In this document: in pieces, positions 1 through 10,600 of the stretch
Layout: each line of letters begins with the position of its first letter
How positions within the stretch are numbered: the stretch's first letter is position 1
Source: Gracilariopsis chorda
Taxonomy: Eukaryota > Rhodophyta > Florideophyceae > Gracilariales > Gracilariaceae
Length of the DNA stretch: 64,000 bases
Reading direction: 5' to 3'
NCBI GenBank assembly: GCA_003194525.1
Contig: NBIV01000065.1
Span: forward strand, 222,247 to 286,246
Position numbers and translations under genes: made by a program
The notes under the pieces: model-generated
Seen by the model: the letters and a program-made list of their open reading frames with translations, nothing else
The model's database searches: none
Told to the model about the DNA's origin: nothing

Positions 1-134
1 AAAGGTTGTTCGTTTGATCTTTTGTTCGTTTCATTTCATTTTGTTGGGGCTTTGAGCTACGAGGAACACCCTTTTTAGGGTAATTTGTCATTTATTTTGG
101 CCCCCTGCGTCACCATCTCGTGAAAGTGCCCACA
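1..134 (+). repeat. 3' end of a G1-like LTR (partial)
   Basis: The sequence matches the last ~135 bases of the G1 LTRs (6493-6626 and 12173-12306), including the stretch before the terminal CCCACA. It has several substitutions, so it is an older or sister copy. No primer-binding site follows, so this is a 3' LTR or a solo LTR whose left part lies outside the window. Confidence 0.8.
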
Positions 135-257
135 CAAACATCATTTGTGTCATGCTTGCAGATGCAGAACACTTCTTTTGTCAGTTGGGTGCGTGTGTTT
201 AAAGGAGTTGCGCGCACTGTACGACGGCAAACCGTGCGTGCTGTTAACCACCCTACG

Positions 258-1029
258 TCACACAAAGCGTGCCATGCTCACGCTGTAGCGTCCGCGTTTG
301 GTGCGGCTCACGTCCTCCACGCACACTTTTCCCACTCCCCTCGCCGAGATGGTGTTCGCCACGCCCACGCTCTTACTGCCGCTGCGCGCCACTCGCTGGT
401 TGTGCGAGATAAGCCCCTTCGCCAGCGGCTTTGCGAACTTGCGGCGACTCATACTCAGCCCGCTACTGCCCACCGCGTCCAGGCGCAGTGATGACTCCAC
501 GCTGTGCACCGCCTTCATCGCGCGCCCCGTCTCCTCCAGTTGCGTCATGTCGTGTGTGTGTGTGCTCACCATCGTGTGACGAACGATTTGCATGCTGCTT
601 TCCAGCATGTACGCCACGTCGTGCGTCATGATCACCTGCGCACCACGCCCGTCGTGCAACACCCTGATGATCCCGATGTGCGCCAGATCCAGCCCCTTCG
701 ATAGTACGGCACCCATAAAGTTGCGATGACTCACCTTGTCATCAAAGTTGTCCTCCAGCTTTTAGCTGCGTGTACCAACTCATCTTCGTTTCCACTTCGT
801 TAGCGCCGCCCACCACCAACAGCCGCTGCGCCGCGTCGTCGTATTCACCCCAGCACGTCGTGCGCGCATCACGCATGGCCTCCGCCCTGTCGAGTATGCA
901 GCAGCTCTCTGGCGCCGTGAGGAATTGAAACATGAAGATGGCGCCTTCTCTCACCGCGCGCTCGCTCAATGCGATCATGTTCGGCGCCAACGATTTTTCA
1001 ACCTTGTTTGCCTCGCCATGGTTAAGCAG
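258..1029 (-). pseudogene. unrecognised broken protein-coding gene
   Basis: Two long minus-strand open stretches (about 1029-742 and 764-258) read as one protein with ordinary, non-repetitive composition. The frame slips by one base near 770, where the first stretch ends in ...WYTQLK and the second continues LEDNFDDKVSHRNF. The downstream part has a helical look (VAYMLESSMQIVRHTM, MTQLEETGRAMKAVHSVESS) and ends in a basic, serine-rich tail. A TAG precedes the upstream end, so no start codon can be chosen. I recognise no family. It lies between a G1-like LTR end and the pogo element and may be a decayed host gene or an old transposon gene. Codon-level structure makes it more credible than chance ORFs, but function is unknown. 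Confidence 0.4.
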
Positions 1030-1324
1030 CTTCTACGTCTGTTGCCCCGTTAGCGAGAGAGTTGGTGTGGAGATACGGCGCCAGGTGGGCGTGGTGCGCG
1101 GAGTGTGCAGCGTGCCCGTCGAAACAGCGCCGCCGCCGGGCGGACGGAGACAGCGATGGCGACGACACCAATACTGAATAGCACGCTTAACAGCGGAGAT
1201 CAACCGAATGCTGTGATCGGTAGATACTATTTGCTAGATAGCCCACGAATCAAACAGGTCCAATTTGGAACGATCCGCATCTATCTCCGTCAAATGGTCT
1301 CCCGGAGGTACGCCGACAACGGTA

Positions 1325-1500
1325 CAGGTGAACACTGTGATTAGTGTGGGCCACACTAATTTTGAATTGTGTTTTCCTGAGCACTTCAAACAAAATAGTG
1401 TGGCAAACACTATTATGCAATCCACAATAATTATGGTACGGAAAAATTGGTGTGGGATACACTAATTTCATGTGACCTCATTATTAGTGTGGGTTTTCTA
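1325..1500 (+). repeat. left TIR plus subterminal GTGTGG repeats
   Basis: After the TIR, TAGTGTGG-like motifs recur, several as inverted pairs: an imperfect palindrome at 1341-1358 (TTAGTGTGGGCCACACTA), a related pair near 1395-1412, one near 1450-1465, and a single copy near 1483-1491. Multiple subterminal copies look like transposase binding sites. Confidence 0.7.
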
Positions 1501-1734
1501 TGCGCCCTCAAGCTCATTGGCACACGCCCATTGGCGCACGCAAATCGCGACCCACTGCTGAAGAGTCTGGCGTCACGGTCGTGTGGCGAACAAGCTGCAT
1601 TGCTTCTTTGCTTCCTTCTCCGTGCCCACGCACTCCAAAACACTCCCACATATGGCTACCGACGCCGTACTAGTCCAAACCAATCCAACCCCAACCTTTT
1701 TCGCGCCACACCCCGCGCCACTTCTCACCCCTCC

Positions 1735-2245
1735 CCCCTTCTCACGGCCCCATCTTCTCGCTGCCTTGCTTTGCCGCCTTGAGGCAGCGACCTTGGTACG
1801 GGCTCACCGCATTGCTTCTGCCCCGCCGCCTTGCCCCCATCTCGCTGCGTTACCGCCGCCTTTCCGCCTCACCGCGTTGCCGCTACCTCTCCCCGACGTG
1901 CCGTCTTGCCGCCGCCTTGCCATTTTTCCACCTCACCGCCTTGCCGCCACCTCGCTCTGACGCGCCTTCTTGCAGCCACCTTGCCTCCTTTCTGCCTTAC
2001 TGCCTTGAAGTGGCCTTACAGCCATGCCGCAGCCTCGCGTCGCCACTTTGCAGCTTTGCCGCCTTGCTGCCGCCCCACCTCGCCGATTTTTCGCCGCCTT
2101 GCCGCCTCCTCAACAGCCTTTGCATTGTTTATCGCCTTGCAACCGCCCCTCCGCCTTGCAGCTGCCTCTCCGCCTTGCAGCTGCCTCTCCGCCTTGCAGC
2201 CGCCTCTGCATTGCATTGCCGCCTCGCGGTGTTGCCGCCTTCCTC
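1735..2245 (+). repeat. degenerate CCGCCTTGC-type tandem repeat
   Basis: The motif CCGCCTTGC and close variants recur irregularly across about 500 bp. A clear 19-bp unit occurs in tandem from 2151 (starts at 2151, 2170, 2189). Translated frames here (Ala/Pro/Leu-rich) are a by-product of the repeat and are not annotated as genes. The block lies inside the pogo element, upstream of its left TIR-proximal repeats relative to the transposase 3' end. Confidence 0.7.
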
Positions 2246-2489
2246 AGCGGATAACCGCGGCAAGAGTCAATGTTTGCCCATGAAGGACAGTTGCCGTTGC
2301 CACTGTTGTTGCCTTCGTCGCCCCTATTGACGACATCCGTGCGGCTTATGCCGCATATTGTCGGCACTCTCTCTTCCGTTCTTCAGTTGAGCAACGGTAA
2401 TCATGATTTATTACTTGGTCATTACCGTAATATTAATGTCGTGCCATTCCGCAAACATGTATACGAGACACACCGGTTCGCAAGGGAGA

Positions 2490-3947
2490 TCAAGCAATCT
2501 CCCCGACAACTTGACCCTCAAAATGGGATCGATAGTAGCGTATAACTGCCTGCAGTTGAGGGACTAACTGCCTTTCCTTCCACTTACCGTTCAGGTTCAA
2601 GGCCATCCCGCACCGTATCATCGCTTTTCGAACATAGCCCACACCTTCGCTATCGCTTTGGGCGCTTACTGCGCGAACAGACTTCGTCGTTAGCTTGAGG
2701 AAAGGACGCTTTCCTGGGTTGGTAAGTTTCCCTGACGACCTCGTGCCATCCGACCACAGCCCATCATCTAACGCCTCCATCTTGTAATAATCCCAATAAT
2801 TTTTCCAGAACGTTTTCAGCTTCTGCATAATAAAGCTTTCCGCAGGTTGTATTAAGTGCGTAGCATTGAATGGAAAGAATCTTATTTCAGTATTGCTCTC
2901 TTGTAGTGTCCTCTTCACCCCCTCTGTTACGTCATGCGTGTTGACATTGTCCATGTAGAGAACACGTTTGCGCCCGTTTGGTAGGGGTTGAAACACACGT
3001 TTTTCCTGCACCCACTGCAGAAAATCCCGTTTTTCCATCCATTCTTTAGGTCCCGTACGGTAGAACACCCCGGGAACATTACCAGGGAGACCATGGATTG
3101 GATAGTTCTTGTCCACGTTTTTAAATATCAGCATTGGTGTTTCGAGACGCGCAGTAGGGCACCCAGAGATTAATATCATCATTGTCATTCCGTCGTCACC
3201 AGATACAACATCTGCATATCTGACACTCTTCTCACCAACTAAAGCCAAGGTCTTGTGATTGTCCATCTTTATGCAGAAATGAGTCTCTTCGGCGTTGAAT
3301 ACATCTTCTTCCTTAAGTAGATTTTAACGAAACTCTCTGGCCAATTGACCAAGATGGAACGCAACCTCTCGTTCAATCTGTTCTTGCTTCGTTAGCGAGA
3401 CCATTAGCTTCCCGCACTGTGCTCGAGTGACCATATTACCTTTTTCCATGAAGGACTAAATCCATCGCGGAGTTATAAAATCTTTGATCGGTTTACCGCT
3501 CTTAAGGTCCGTCATGTTTTGATGATATTCGCCGTCTTTTTTTCCCGAAATGAGGGGCATACTCAGCTTTCGAAGGATGCGAGCATTAAATTTGATTCCT
3601 GTCTTCTTCATGCGATTGAATTTTTCTAGCAAATGTTTGTGGAGAACAGCTACCCACGGCGTCATTTTACGGCCACGTCCTTTCCCAGCTTTTGGATAAT
3701 GTCACTGCAATCCATTCTTCGTGTTTCTGACAAACGAACGGTTACTTCTTTTTGAAACCAGATCGTCAGCAGTAGTGAGAACGTTTCGGAGCTTCCAATA
3801 CCGACTGGCTTTCTGTAAGTTGGCTTTTGGAGTTCCTCTGAAAAGCTGGGTAAACTGTTTGACGGTGAGGGAGATGATGTGATTTTTCCCTTTCGCTTCG
3901 GCTGTTTGAATCATCCACTTAGCTACACGCGCCTTGTTAGTGTTCAT
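2490..3947 (-). pseudogene. pogo/Tigger-type DDE transposase
   Basis: One minus-strand frame of 486 codons runs from 3947 to 2490, broken only by three in-frame stops (TGA at 3704-3702, TAG at 3458-3456, TAA near 3329) and no frameshift. The N-terminal third is basic and helical, as expected for the DNA-binding HTH part of pogo/CENP-B-like transposases. The catalytic part shows NAEETHF at the first acidic position (relatives have an Asp there; this copy reads Glu), then MDNVNTH (second Asp) and the FFPFNATHLIQPAE stretch typical of DDE_1 enzymes. It would act in the nucleus on the element's TIRs. Stops and the altered first catalytic residue mean it is inactive. Confidence 0.8.
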
Positions 3948-4257
3948 GAAAACATTTTGGACTTTTCGTTAAGTCTGGCCAATGTGAAGGGCACTTGATG
4001 CTGGCCCTGAGGGGCTGTTGTCTTTTGAAGCGATAGAGATATTTGGTGCAGTGGCGGCGTCACTGAGGTCTGGATTGGCCTGCAGAGCTGAACGAAAAAA
4101 GGCGGTAAGCAGCGGAGAGCCGTAGGGGGACGTGGTTATGCTCTTGTGATTGTTTCATGAAATAAAAGCTCTCAGGTGGAGTGGAGTGACGTTCTCCTAC
4201 CTTTAGTGACCTGTTTTTACGCGCGCTTTTCGTTTGAATTACAAAGAGGTGTCCCGA

Positions 4258-4370
4258 ACTCACACTATTTTGGTGAGGATACTGGCTCCCGCCACATGAA
4301 TTAGTGTGGGCCACACTATATAGCGCTTCTACACTATCTTTGAACCCACACTAGTCACATTGTTCACCTG
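4258..4370 (-). repeat. right TIR plus subterminal repeats
   Basis: Mirror of the left end: CCCACACTA-type motifs at about 4258-4268, 4300-4318 (again a palindromic pair) and 4345-4353, ending in the TIR at 4345-4370. Confidence 0.7.
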
Positions 4371-4372
4371 TA

Positions 4373-5560
4373 CCTTTTTGTACCGTTGATACATACACGC
4401 GTCGCTAACCACCACCAGCGGCCCGTCCTGGGTCAACGATAACTTTTGGTGACTCGTCGCACATTGGTGTGCCGGATCTTCGAAGTTGAACCTACTCGAA
4501 GATGAATCACTCTCTTTCTCTCTCTTTCTCTTCTTTGTTGTGGTCTACAGCCCTCTATTTCGCAGCTGTAGAGATCTGCTAAATGAACCAATTCGCTTTC
4601 CTCGAAAAGCCCAAAAACCTTCTGGGCCATTGTAGAACTAAATATTTGACGAATTGATGGCATCTTGCTTGTGGTGTGAGAAGCTCTCGGCGTTGCAAAG
4701 CAAAAATGTCGGACAACGCCCACCAAAAAAACCCAGGGATTGGGTTTCGCTCTAATTCCAAGAACTGGTTTGATTTACTATCTTTACACGCCATTCAGAT
4801 GGCAAGATGGCAATGAACGACGTGGTGGTGACAAGAAAAAAAAAAGTTTACCCTGCTTGGTAGCCAATAGATGAGCACTAACCACCAAAAAGACCAAAGT
4901 GGGTCTTCAAACCACCAAAAAAAACATAGACAATCTAAATACACAATACAATGACCGATATTTCAACCTTTCCCAGTACTGAAAAAACAAGGAAAGCGTT
5001 AAGGGTCCTTAGGCGATATCAATAACCTTCTTGAGTGAACACAGCGAAGAAAGAACGAAAGAAAGAGATAATCCGAGCCACCTCTGAGGCCAGGAAAATA
5101 CACAAGTAAAGACTAACTGCCACCAGAACAAAAGGCTGATATCCTAGGCAATAAGATCGGAAAACCAAGAGAAACTTGACGAGCAGTCCAAAATCAAGCC
5201 GAGATAAAGGACAAAATTTGAACCAGAGAACCAAGTAGACGGTGTTTGATATAAGTGTTGGTGCCGGCACCACGGGCTGGCTAGGGTTGCAAGACGTAAA
5301 AGACTCCAGCCAGGAAGGAGCTGCTGAACTCTACGGAAGAGTTTGTTGAGACAGAACTGGGCTGAGGCTGGGGTTGAGTTGTGGGGTGTGGTAGCCGGAG
5401 TTGGGGCAGAAGCCAACATCCGGCCTCGTTTATAGACAAATAAACTATTACATACGCTCTTGTTTTGCATAGTGCCATGACCTCGCAGCTTGACAGGACG
5501 CACATTGTACGTAACTACTTACCGTGACGCGATATAATGCGCGAACAGCCACTATGTAAC
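4373..5560. other. interval without a supported gene; possible LTR remnant
   Basis: There is a CT-rich tract at about 4505-4540 and no convincing coding frame. On the minus strand, 5140-5505 has LTR-like order: a TATAAAC-like box near 5430 and, at 5262-5274, TGGTGCCGGCACC, which starts with TGG as a tRNA-primer site would and is palindromic. This may be the end of an old LTR element, but no second LTR or retroviral protein was found. Confidence 0.25.
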
Positions 5561-5822
5561 TGTCGGTCGTGAAATTGGTAGAATATTCCAGCACTGCTGG
5601 AACACACTTGTAGAGTGCTCCAGCAGTGTCTGTAGCATTGTAAGCGTCGCTGGCCCAGCATTACCACTGTATTTCGGTGATGCAGTCACCAGTTGCTAAA
5701 TTACTATTGGTTAGTGTGCAGCTCCAGAGGCTTCTGGAAGCCAATGGAGTAACCTAGACGCACACATGAGTAAGTAGAAAGTAGTAATGCGTTTCTGTGT
5801 TGTTTTGCATGCTTTTTGACTC

Positions 5823-5863
5823 TATAAAAGGGCGAGTTGAGTCCCGAACTTCGGTCCGGACTC
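5823..5863 (+). promoter_or_regulatory. G1 LTR core promoter and 5'-terminal hairpin
   Basis: TATAAAAG at 5823-5830 predicts transcription starting about 25-30 bases downstream. Exactly there, 5839-5863 forms a GAGTCC...GGACTC stem enclosing a CTTCGG loop, and the stem is kept in the 3' LTR. It could be a hairpin at the RNA 5' end or a DNA dyad; the sequence does not decide. Confidence 0.55.
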
Positions 5864-6074
5864 ATCTCAAGGAGAACTGCATCTCAATTTCTCACCCCTA
5901 CAACTGTGTCCACTATTACTATCAACCATCAACTCTCAACCGTACATAGTGAGGCGCTTGCCGCTTTGTGCATACTTGAGGTGGGGCATAACCGTCGCTG
6001 AGACCGGTTGAAGCGCCCTTGGCGTGGACGAAAGACGGGTAATGTGTACCAAAGGCGCTTCTGTCGTCTGTGAG

Positions 6075-6375
6075 CCCCCACCGGAGCTTTGCTCGGATAA
6101 CGGTGACGGTCGAAAGACCTGGTGGTCTCCGGACGAAGGTGCTTGATGGAAAGCTGTCCGCAGGCCACGTGCCGTGCAACCTCTTCTGCAAAGGGCCAGA
6201 TTGGGTATAGAGTGAAACCATATCCTGCTGTTAGTAGTTCTCCTTTGGAAGCCCTGTAAGGATTGTACGCACCTGCTTTTGGTTGGTGCAGAAGTGGATA
6301 GGCTGCAGAAATCACTTCATATCTGGAGTGTCTTACCGGAAGGCGGGGGTCTGACTCCTAGTGACCCTTGAAATA
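6075..6375 (+). promoter_or_regulatory. structured leader module shared with copia A and B
   Basis: Collinear matches to the copia B leader: GATAACGGTGAC at 6096-6107 (B 53602-53613) followed by GTCG..AAGACCTGG; CAGGCCACGTG at 6161-6171 (B 53838-53848); and a block from GGCCAGA (6194) to TCCTTTGGAAGCC (6241-6253), which matches B 53932-53993 with nearly the same spacing and also the A leader (47401-47460, minus strand). The segment includes GGTC-GAAA-GACC, a GNRA-loop hairpin (6108-6119). It lies in the 5' UTR of gag-pol mRNA. An IRES, packaging or dimerisation role is inference. The same copy sits in the 3' LTR at +5680. Confidence 0.7.
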
Positions 6376-6614
6376 ATTCTTGGGTTGTGTGCCGTTTCAA
6401 GAAGTATCAAGAAGATCGTATTTTGATTGAGCCTTGTGCTCTCCTTTTGTATTTGTTGTTATCGTTGCAGGTTGAGTCCTTTTGGTCCCTGCATTGGTTG
6501 TTCATTTGATCTTTTGATCGTGTTGTTTCATCTTTTTGGGGCTTCGGTCTACGAGGATTACCTTTTTTAGGCTAATTTGTCATTTATTTTGGCCCCCTGC
6601 GTCACCGTCTCGTG

Positions 6615-7610
6615 ATGGCGCCCACATGGTACTCTCGAGGAGGGCATTCTTCTGATTCTAGCCCTACATTTCTTTCTTTCGATGGACTGTCTGTAGACGT
6701 TGTGATGTTTTTCTTCTACTTTGAGAATGCTGCTATGAGAGGAAAGACCGAAGACGATATGGCGCTCGAGCTTCTTGGCTTTCTAGAGAAGAAAGCCTTC
6801 GAGTTTTATTATGATACTTAGGCCATTAATGGTTCCCTCTCTGAAGAAGCAAAAGATTATCAATCCGTGAAACAAGCTTTTATCAATCGCTTTGGAAAAG
6901 TCGAAGAACCTGAAGAGGATATTCACCTGGCAATATCGGCTAAACTGGATTATGGAGATTTGGTTGGTTCCTTTAGTCATATGGACAACCTCTTCCAGAA
7001 AGCTGGATTCAATTGTAAGGCAAACGTCGGCCTGTTAGGAAAAGCGGTGATGGAATACGCTGATTTAGCCCAGTTCATCGTCTTTCGTGGTGCAGAAGAT
7101 TATGAAGAGTTGAAGGTTCAAGTGAAAGCCTTCGATGCTCCCAAGAAAGCGATGGGTTCGCATGTTTCATTCAGGGGTCCACCGAAGCGTATTGTCCAAA
7201 ACCACAGACCATTGGATCATTCTTCCCACCACGGTTTGGAGTCCAAGGTTGATAGATTATCCGAACATTTTGCAGAGCCTACTCTCATGGTTAAGAAGTC
7301 ACAGGCGGAGCGCAGAGATTACGAGAAAACATGCGCATACTATAGGAAGCCCGGTCACTACGCGTCTCAATTTGATGCCAAACCACACCGTGATACCAGA
7401 TGTGCTAACTGTGGAAAGCTTGGGCACTCTGAGATTGCTTGTTGGAGACTTATCAGGCCCAACGAGACTGGAAAGGGGTCGGAAAACAGAGAGGAACAGA
7501 AAGATTCTTCGTCCGGCGCACAGAAGAGGTCTGATACCGTTTCTATCGTGACTGAGAACCCTCGGAGTGCCGAAGTCGTCGCTACGACCAAGAGAAGTGC
7601 CGATGGTTAA
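6615..7610 (+). pseudogene. gag: G1 gag (nucleocapsid region, one in-frame stop)
   Basis: Translation from the ATG at 6615 begins inside the LTR (ATG GCG CCC ACA are its last 12 bases) and runs through the primer-binding site. After a TAG at 6819-6821 the frame continues to a TAA at 7608-7610. The middle resembles retrotransposon capsid (KQAFINRFGKVEEPEEDI... DLVGSFSHMDNLFQKAG). Near the end are two zinc knuckles: one degraded (CAYYRKPGHYASQF, missing two Cys) and one intact CX2CX4HX4C (CANCGKLGHSEIAC). The downstream pol is in the same frame, so gag-pol was probably one polyprotein. The alternative start GTG at 6612 is less likely than the ATG. Confidence 0.85.
6627..6643 (+). other. G1 primer-binding site
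   Basis: TGGTACTCTCGAGGAGG directly follows the LTR with no spacer, as expected for priming by a tRNA 3' end (CCA). The site is also read as gag codons. The tRNA was not identified. Confidence 0.7.
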
Positions 7611-10600
7611 GCGCTCCCGAAGCAGCGCCATTCAGATGGCAGAGCGCCTATCCCTTCCTTGTTGAATCCACCTGGCTATGAAGAGAGAATCCTCAGCGCA
7701 AAGGGTCATGAGCAGAGGGAAAAGAAACAAAAACAGAGAAAGTCCACGAAAGAGAGCATAAAGGATCATGCAAGCAAGTATAATGTTCTAACGGAGCTGG
7801 CTAATGCCTCATCTGGGCTCACGTTTGGGTAATTAATCCGTGGAGACGCCGATGACGCTAAGAAAGAGATTCGAAAGTTCATTAGCCGAAAAAGCAATGT
7901 CCGACGCTCTTTTTTTGCTCCAGTTGGCGGACAGCCTAGAAGTCTGGAAGCAGTTCCTGTAAGGATATATAGAACTAAAACCGAAGCTTTGCTTGATTCT
8001 GGTGCTGTCCCTAACCTCATGTATACTAAGCTGTGCATGAAACTATCGTTGGAGCCCGAACCTACCTCAAAGAAGATCACGGTTGCTAATGGAACAAGCG
8101 CTGTATGTAAGGGTATACTTCATGATTTGCCCATTTCGTTCGGAGGCATTTCAATTCCATTGGAGTTCCTTGTAATCGGAGCGCCTCCATTCGATATTAT
8201 TGTTGGGTGTCCCACACTTGAGACGCTTCAGGCCTGCCTAGATCTTGGTAATCAACAAGTTAAGATGAAGATAGCTGGCAAGAAAGTGACACTTGGGTTT
8301 GACTATGCTCACGTTGAAGTATCAGAAGGGGATGAAGGTGACACGGATAGCGACGATTTTACGTCTGACTCCGACGCTGCTTGTGATGAGAGCGGTTCCG
8401 AGGAGAATGATGAACAGGTCATCGCTCTGACAGGCAAGACTAAAGACGAAAGTAATGGCATGATAACAGAGTTGGACATCACTACTAAGGATCAGCATGA
8501 TGAGTTGTTGTTCTCAAAGCTCTCTCATGTACCAGAGAAAGAACAAAAGGAGATGAGCTCATGCCTGAAAGAAGCTGATGTAATCGCGTGGTCACTAACA
8601 GATCTGCGCCCTGCCGATGTCCCCGTCTCACATTCCTTCGAGCTCACCGTTGATAAGCCAATATATTTCCGGGCAAGAAGAATGTCCCCGAAGCACAATG
8701 AGGTCATTCGAAAGGAAATAGATCTCCTACTTGAAGCCGGTATTATTACCCCTTCTTCGTCAGCCTGGTCGTTCCCAGTGGTCATAGCCTCTAAGAAGGA
8801 TGGATCTCCAAGGTTCTGTGTGGACTACCGAGAACTCAATAGGTTCATGAAGGCCGATCGCTGGCCGCTGCCTCAAATGGAGGAAATCTTTGACGAACTT
8901 CGCGGGTGTTGCGTGTTCACTACACTCGATCTGTTTTCTGGATACTGGCAAGTGAGAATGTCTGAAGAATCCAAAGAGATGACCACTTTTGTTTGCAGGT
9001 ATGGAAATTTCATGTTCGAAGTCATGCCTTTTGGTCTAATGAATGCTCCCTCTACCTTTCAGCGGATGATGGACCATGTTCTTAGAGATCTGCCGTTTGT
9101 GAGAGTCTATATTGATGACGTTGTTATATTCTCTAATAACCTGGAAGAGCATACTGTTCATCTGAAGTTAGTGCTGGAACGCATTAGTAAGCACGGCCTT
9201 AAGGTTAAGTTGTCAAATTGTTTCTTTGCACTCCCAGGAATATCTCTTTTTGGACATGTAATTGATTCCAGTGAGGTATCTGTGGACTACTCAAAGATTG
9301 AGAAGATACAGGGCGCCCCAATCCCCAGAACTACGACAGAGCTAAGGTCATTTCTTGGATGGGCAGGGTACTATCGCCGATTCATCAGAGGCTTTGCAGA
9401 GACATATTCAGCTCTTCACAGTGCTATATCTGGGACCAGGAATCTGACATGGACGGATGACATGCTTGATGCCTTTCACAGTTTGAAGAAGAAGCTGACA
9501 GAGCCCCCATTGTTATCGTTTCCAGACTTCGTGGAGCCTTTCATTATGGAGACCGACGCTTCCAGTGTTTCCCTTGGCGCAGTGTTATCTCAGAAGAAAG
9601 AAGATGGAAAGAATCACCCGCTTTAATTTGCCAGCCGTACCATGACTGCAGCAGAAAAAAATTAATCTGCATGCGCAAGAGAAGCTTTGGCGGTCATATT
9701 TGCTCTTAAGAAGTTCAGGGTGTATCTTCTTTCGTCCGTTCCATTCAAGGTCATCACTGATCACATGGCTCTGCGTTATGCATTCCAGAAGCGAGATATA
9801 CATGGACGCTTAGCACGCTGGCTCGATTTCCTGGCTGAATATGACTTCGAGATTGAGTACCGCGCAGGCAAGGATAATGGTGCTGCCGATTATCTCTCTA
9901 GGGTCGTTCATGGAAATGAAGTTGAAGTGCACGAAGACGAAGGGGATTTGGGTTGTCTGGTCTCTGACGCCGTACAGTTTTCTGGACTGGAACCGTACTA
10001 TGCTAATATTGCTCGCTACCTTTCTGGGTCGCCTTCTGATGAGGAAGATGCCTACATCCGTCAGGCGATCCGACGAAACGCTAAGCGGTTCCCTGTCTGG
10101 GAAGGGAAGCTCTTCAGAAGAATGGTGAATCACCTACGAGTTGTCCCAGACATCAAACTGAGACAAAACATTATCAAGTCGTTTCATGATGAGATCGGAC
10201 ATTGGGACGTAAAGGCTACGAGGAAGATGATCACTGAGAGGTTCTGGTGGCTCAATATTTACCAAGAAATTGGAGAATATGTCAAGAGTTGCGACGAATG
10301 TCAGAGAATGGCCCCACTTCCCAAGTACTACAGCAACATGCATACTCCCATGTCCTCTCTTTTTGATGTATACTCGATTGACTTCGCAGGCCCATTCCCG
10401 AAAAGCAAGTCCGGGCACAGGTTTCTTCTGGTTTGTGTGGAGCACTTGACCGGCTGGCCTATTTCTATTCCCACCAAAACATCTACGTCACAAATGGTTA
10501 TTGAGTTTGTGAAGAAGATGATCATTTCTCCTTTCGGGCTGCCTAGGATCATTGTGTCAGACAAAGCGACTTGCTTCACTTCTAACTCACTTTCAGCTTT

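Larger units (their letters stand above)
1325..4370 (-). mobile_element. pogo-like (Tc1/mariner superfamily) DNA transposon, degenerate
   Basis: About 26 bp at each end form near-perfect terminal inverted repeats (1325-1350 and 4345-4370, two mismatches). They begin CAGGTGAACA and run into TAGTGTGGG, and are flanked on both sides by TA (1323-1324 and 4371-4372), the duplication expected for this superfamily. One minus-strand transposase gene lies inside. A long CT/GC-rich degenerate repeat fills 1735-2245. The transposase has in-frame stops, so the copy is not autonomous. Known for the family: cut-and-paste transposition into TA. Confidence 0.85.
5561..6626 (+). repeat. G1 5' LTR
   Basis: 1066 bp, TG...CA. 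Promoter-proximal sequence carries a 10-bp inverted repeat CACTGCTGGA / TCCAGCAGTG (5592-5601, 5619-5628) and a TATA box TATAAAAG (5823-5830). The unusually long transcribed part (about 5850-6626) contains the leader module shared with the copia elements. The gag start codon (6615) lies inside the LTR. Confidence 0.95.

Noticed and set aside
1583-2330. Long Ala/Pro/Leu-rich open frames on both strands
   Set aside because: They come from the CCGCCTTGC-type repeat, are open in several frames at once, and have no protein-like complexity.
6096-6260. Shared leader being a known ribozyme or host RNA (hammerhead, HDV-type, SRP, RNase P)
   Set aside because: I could not match the conserved cores of these RNAs; a covariance-model search would be needed to exclude them.
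5922-6315. Minus-strand frames of 99 and 128 codons, present again at 11602-11995
   Set aside because: They repeat only because they lie in the two G1 LTRs; they oppose transcription and overlap the structured leader module, and the sequence fits RNA better than protein.
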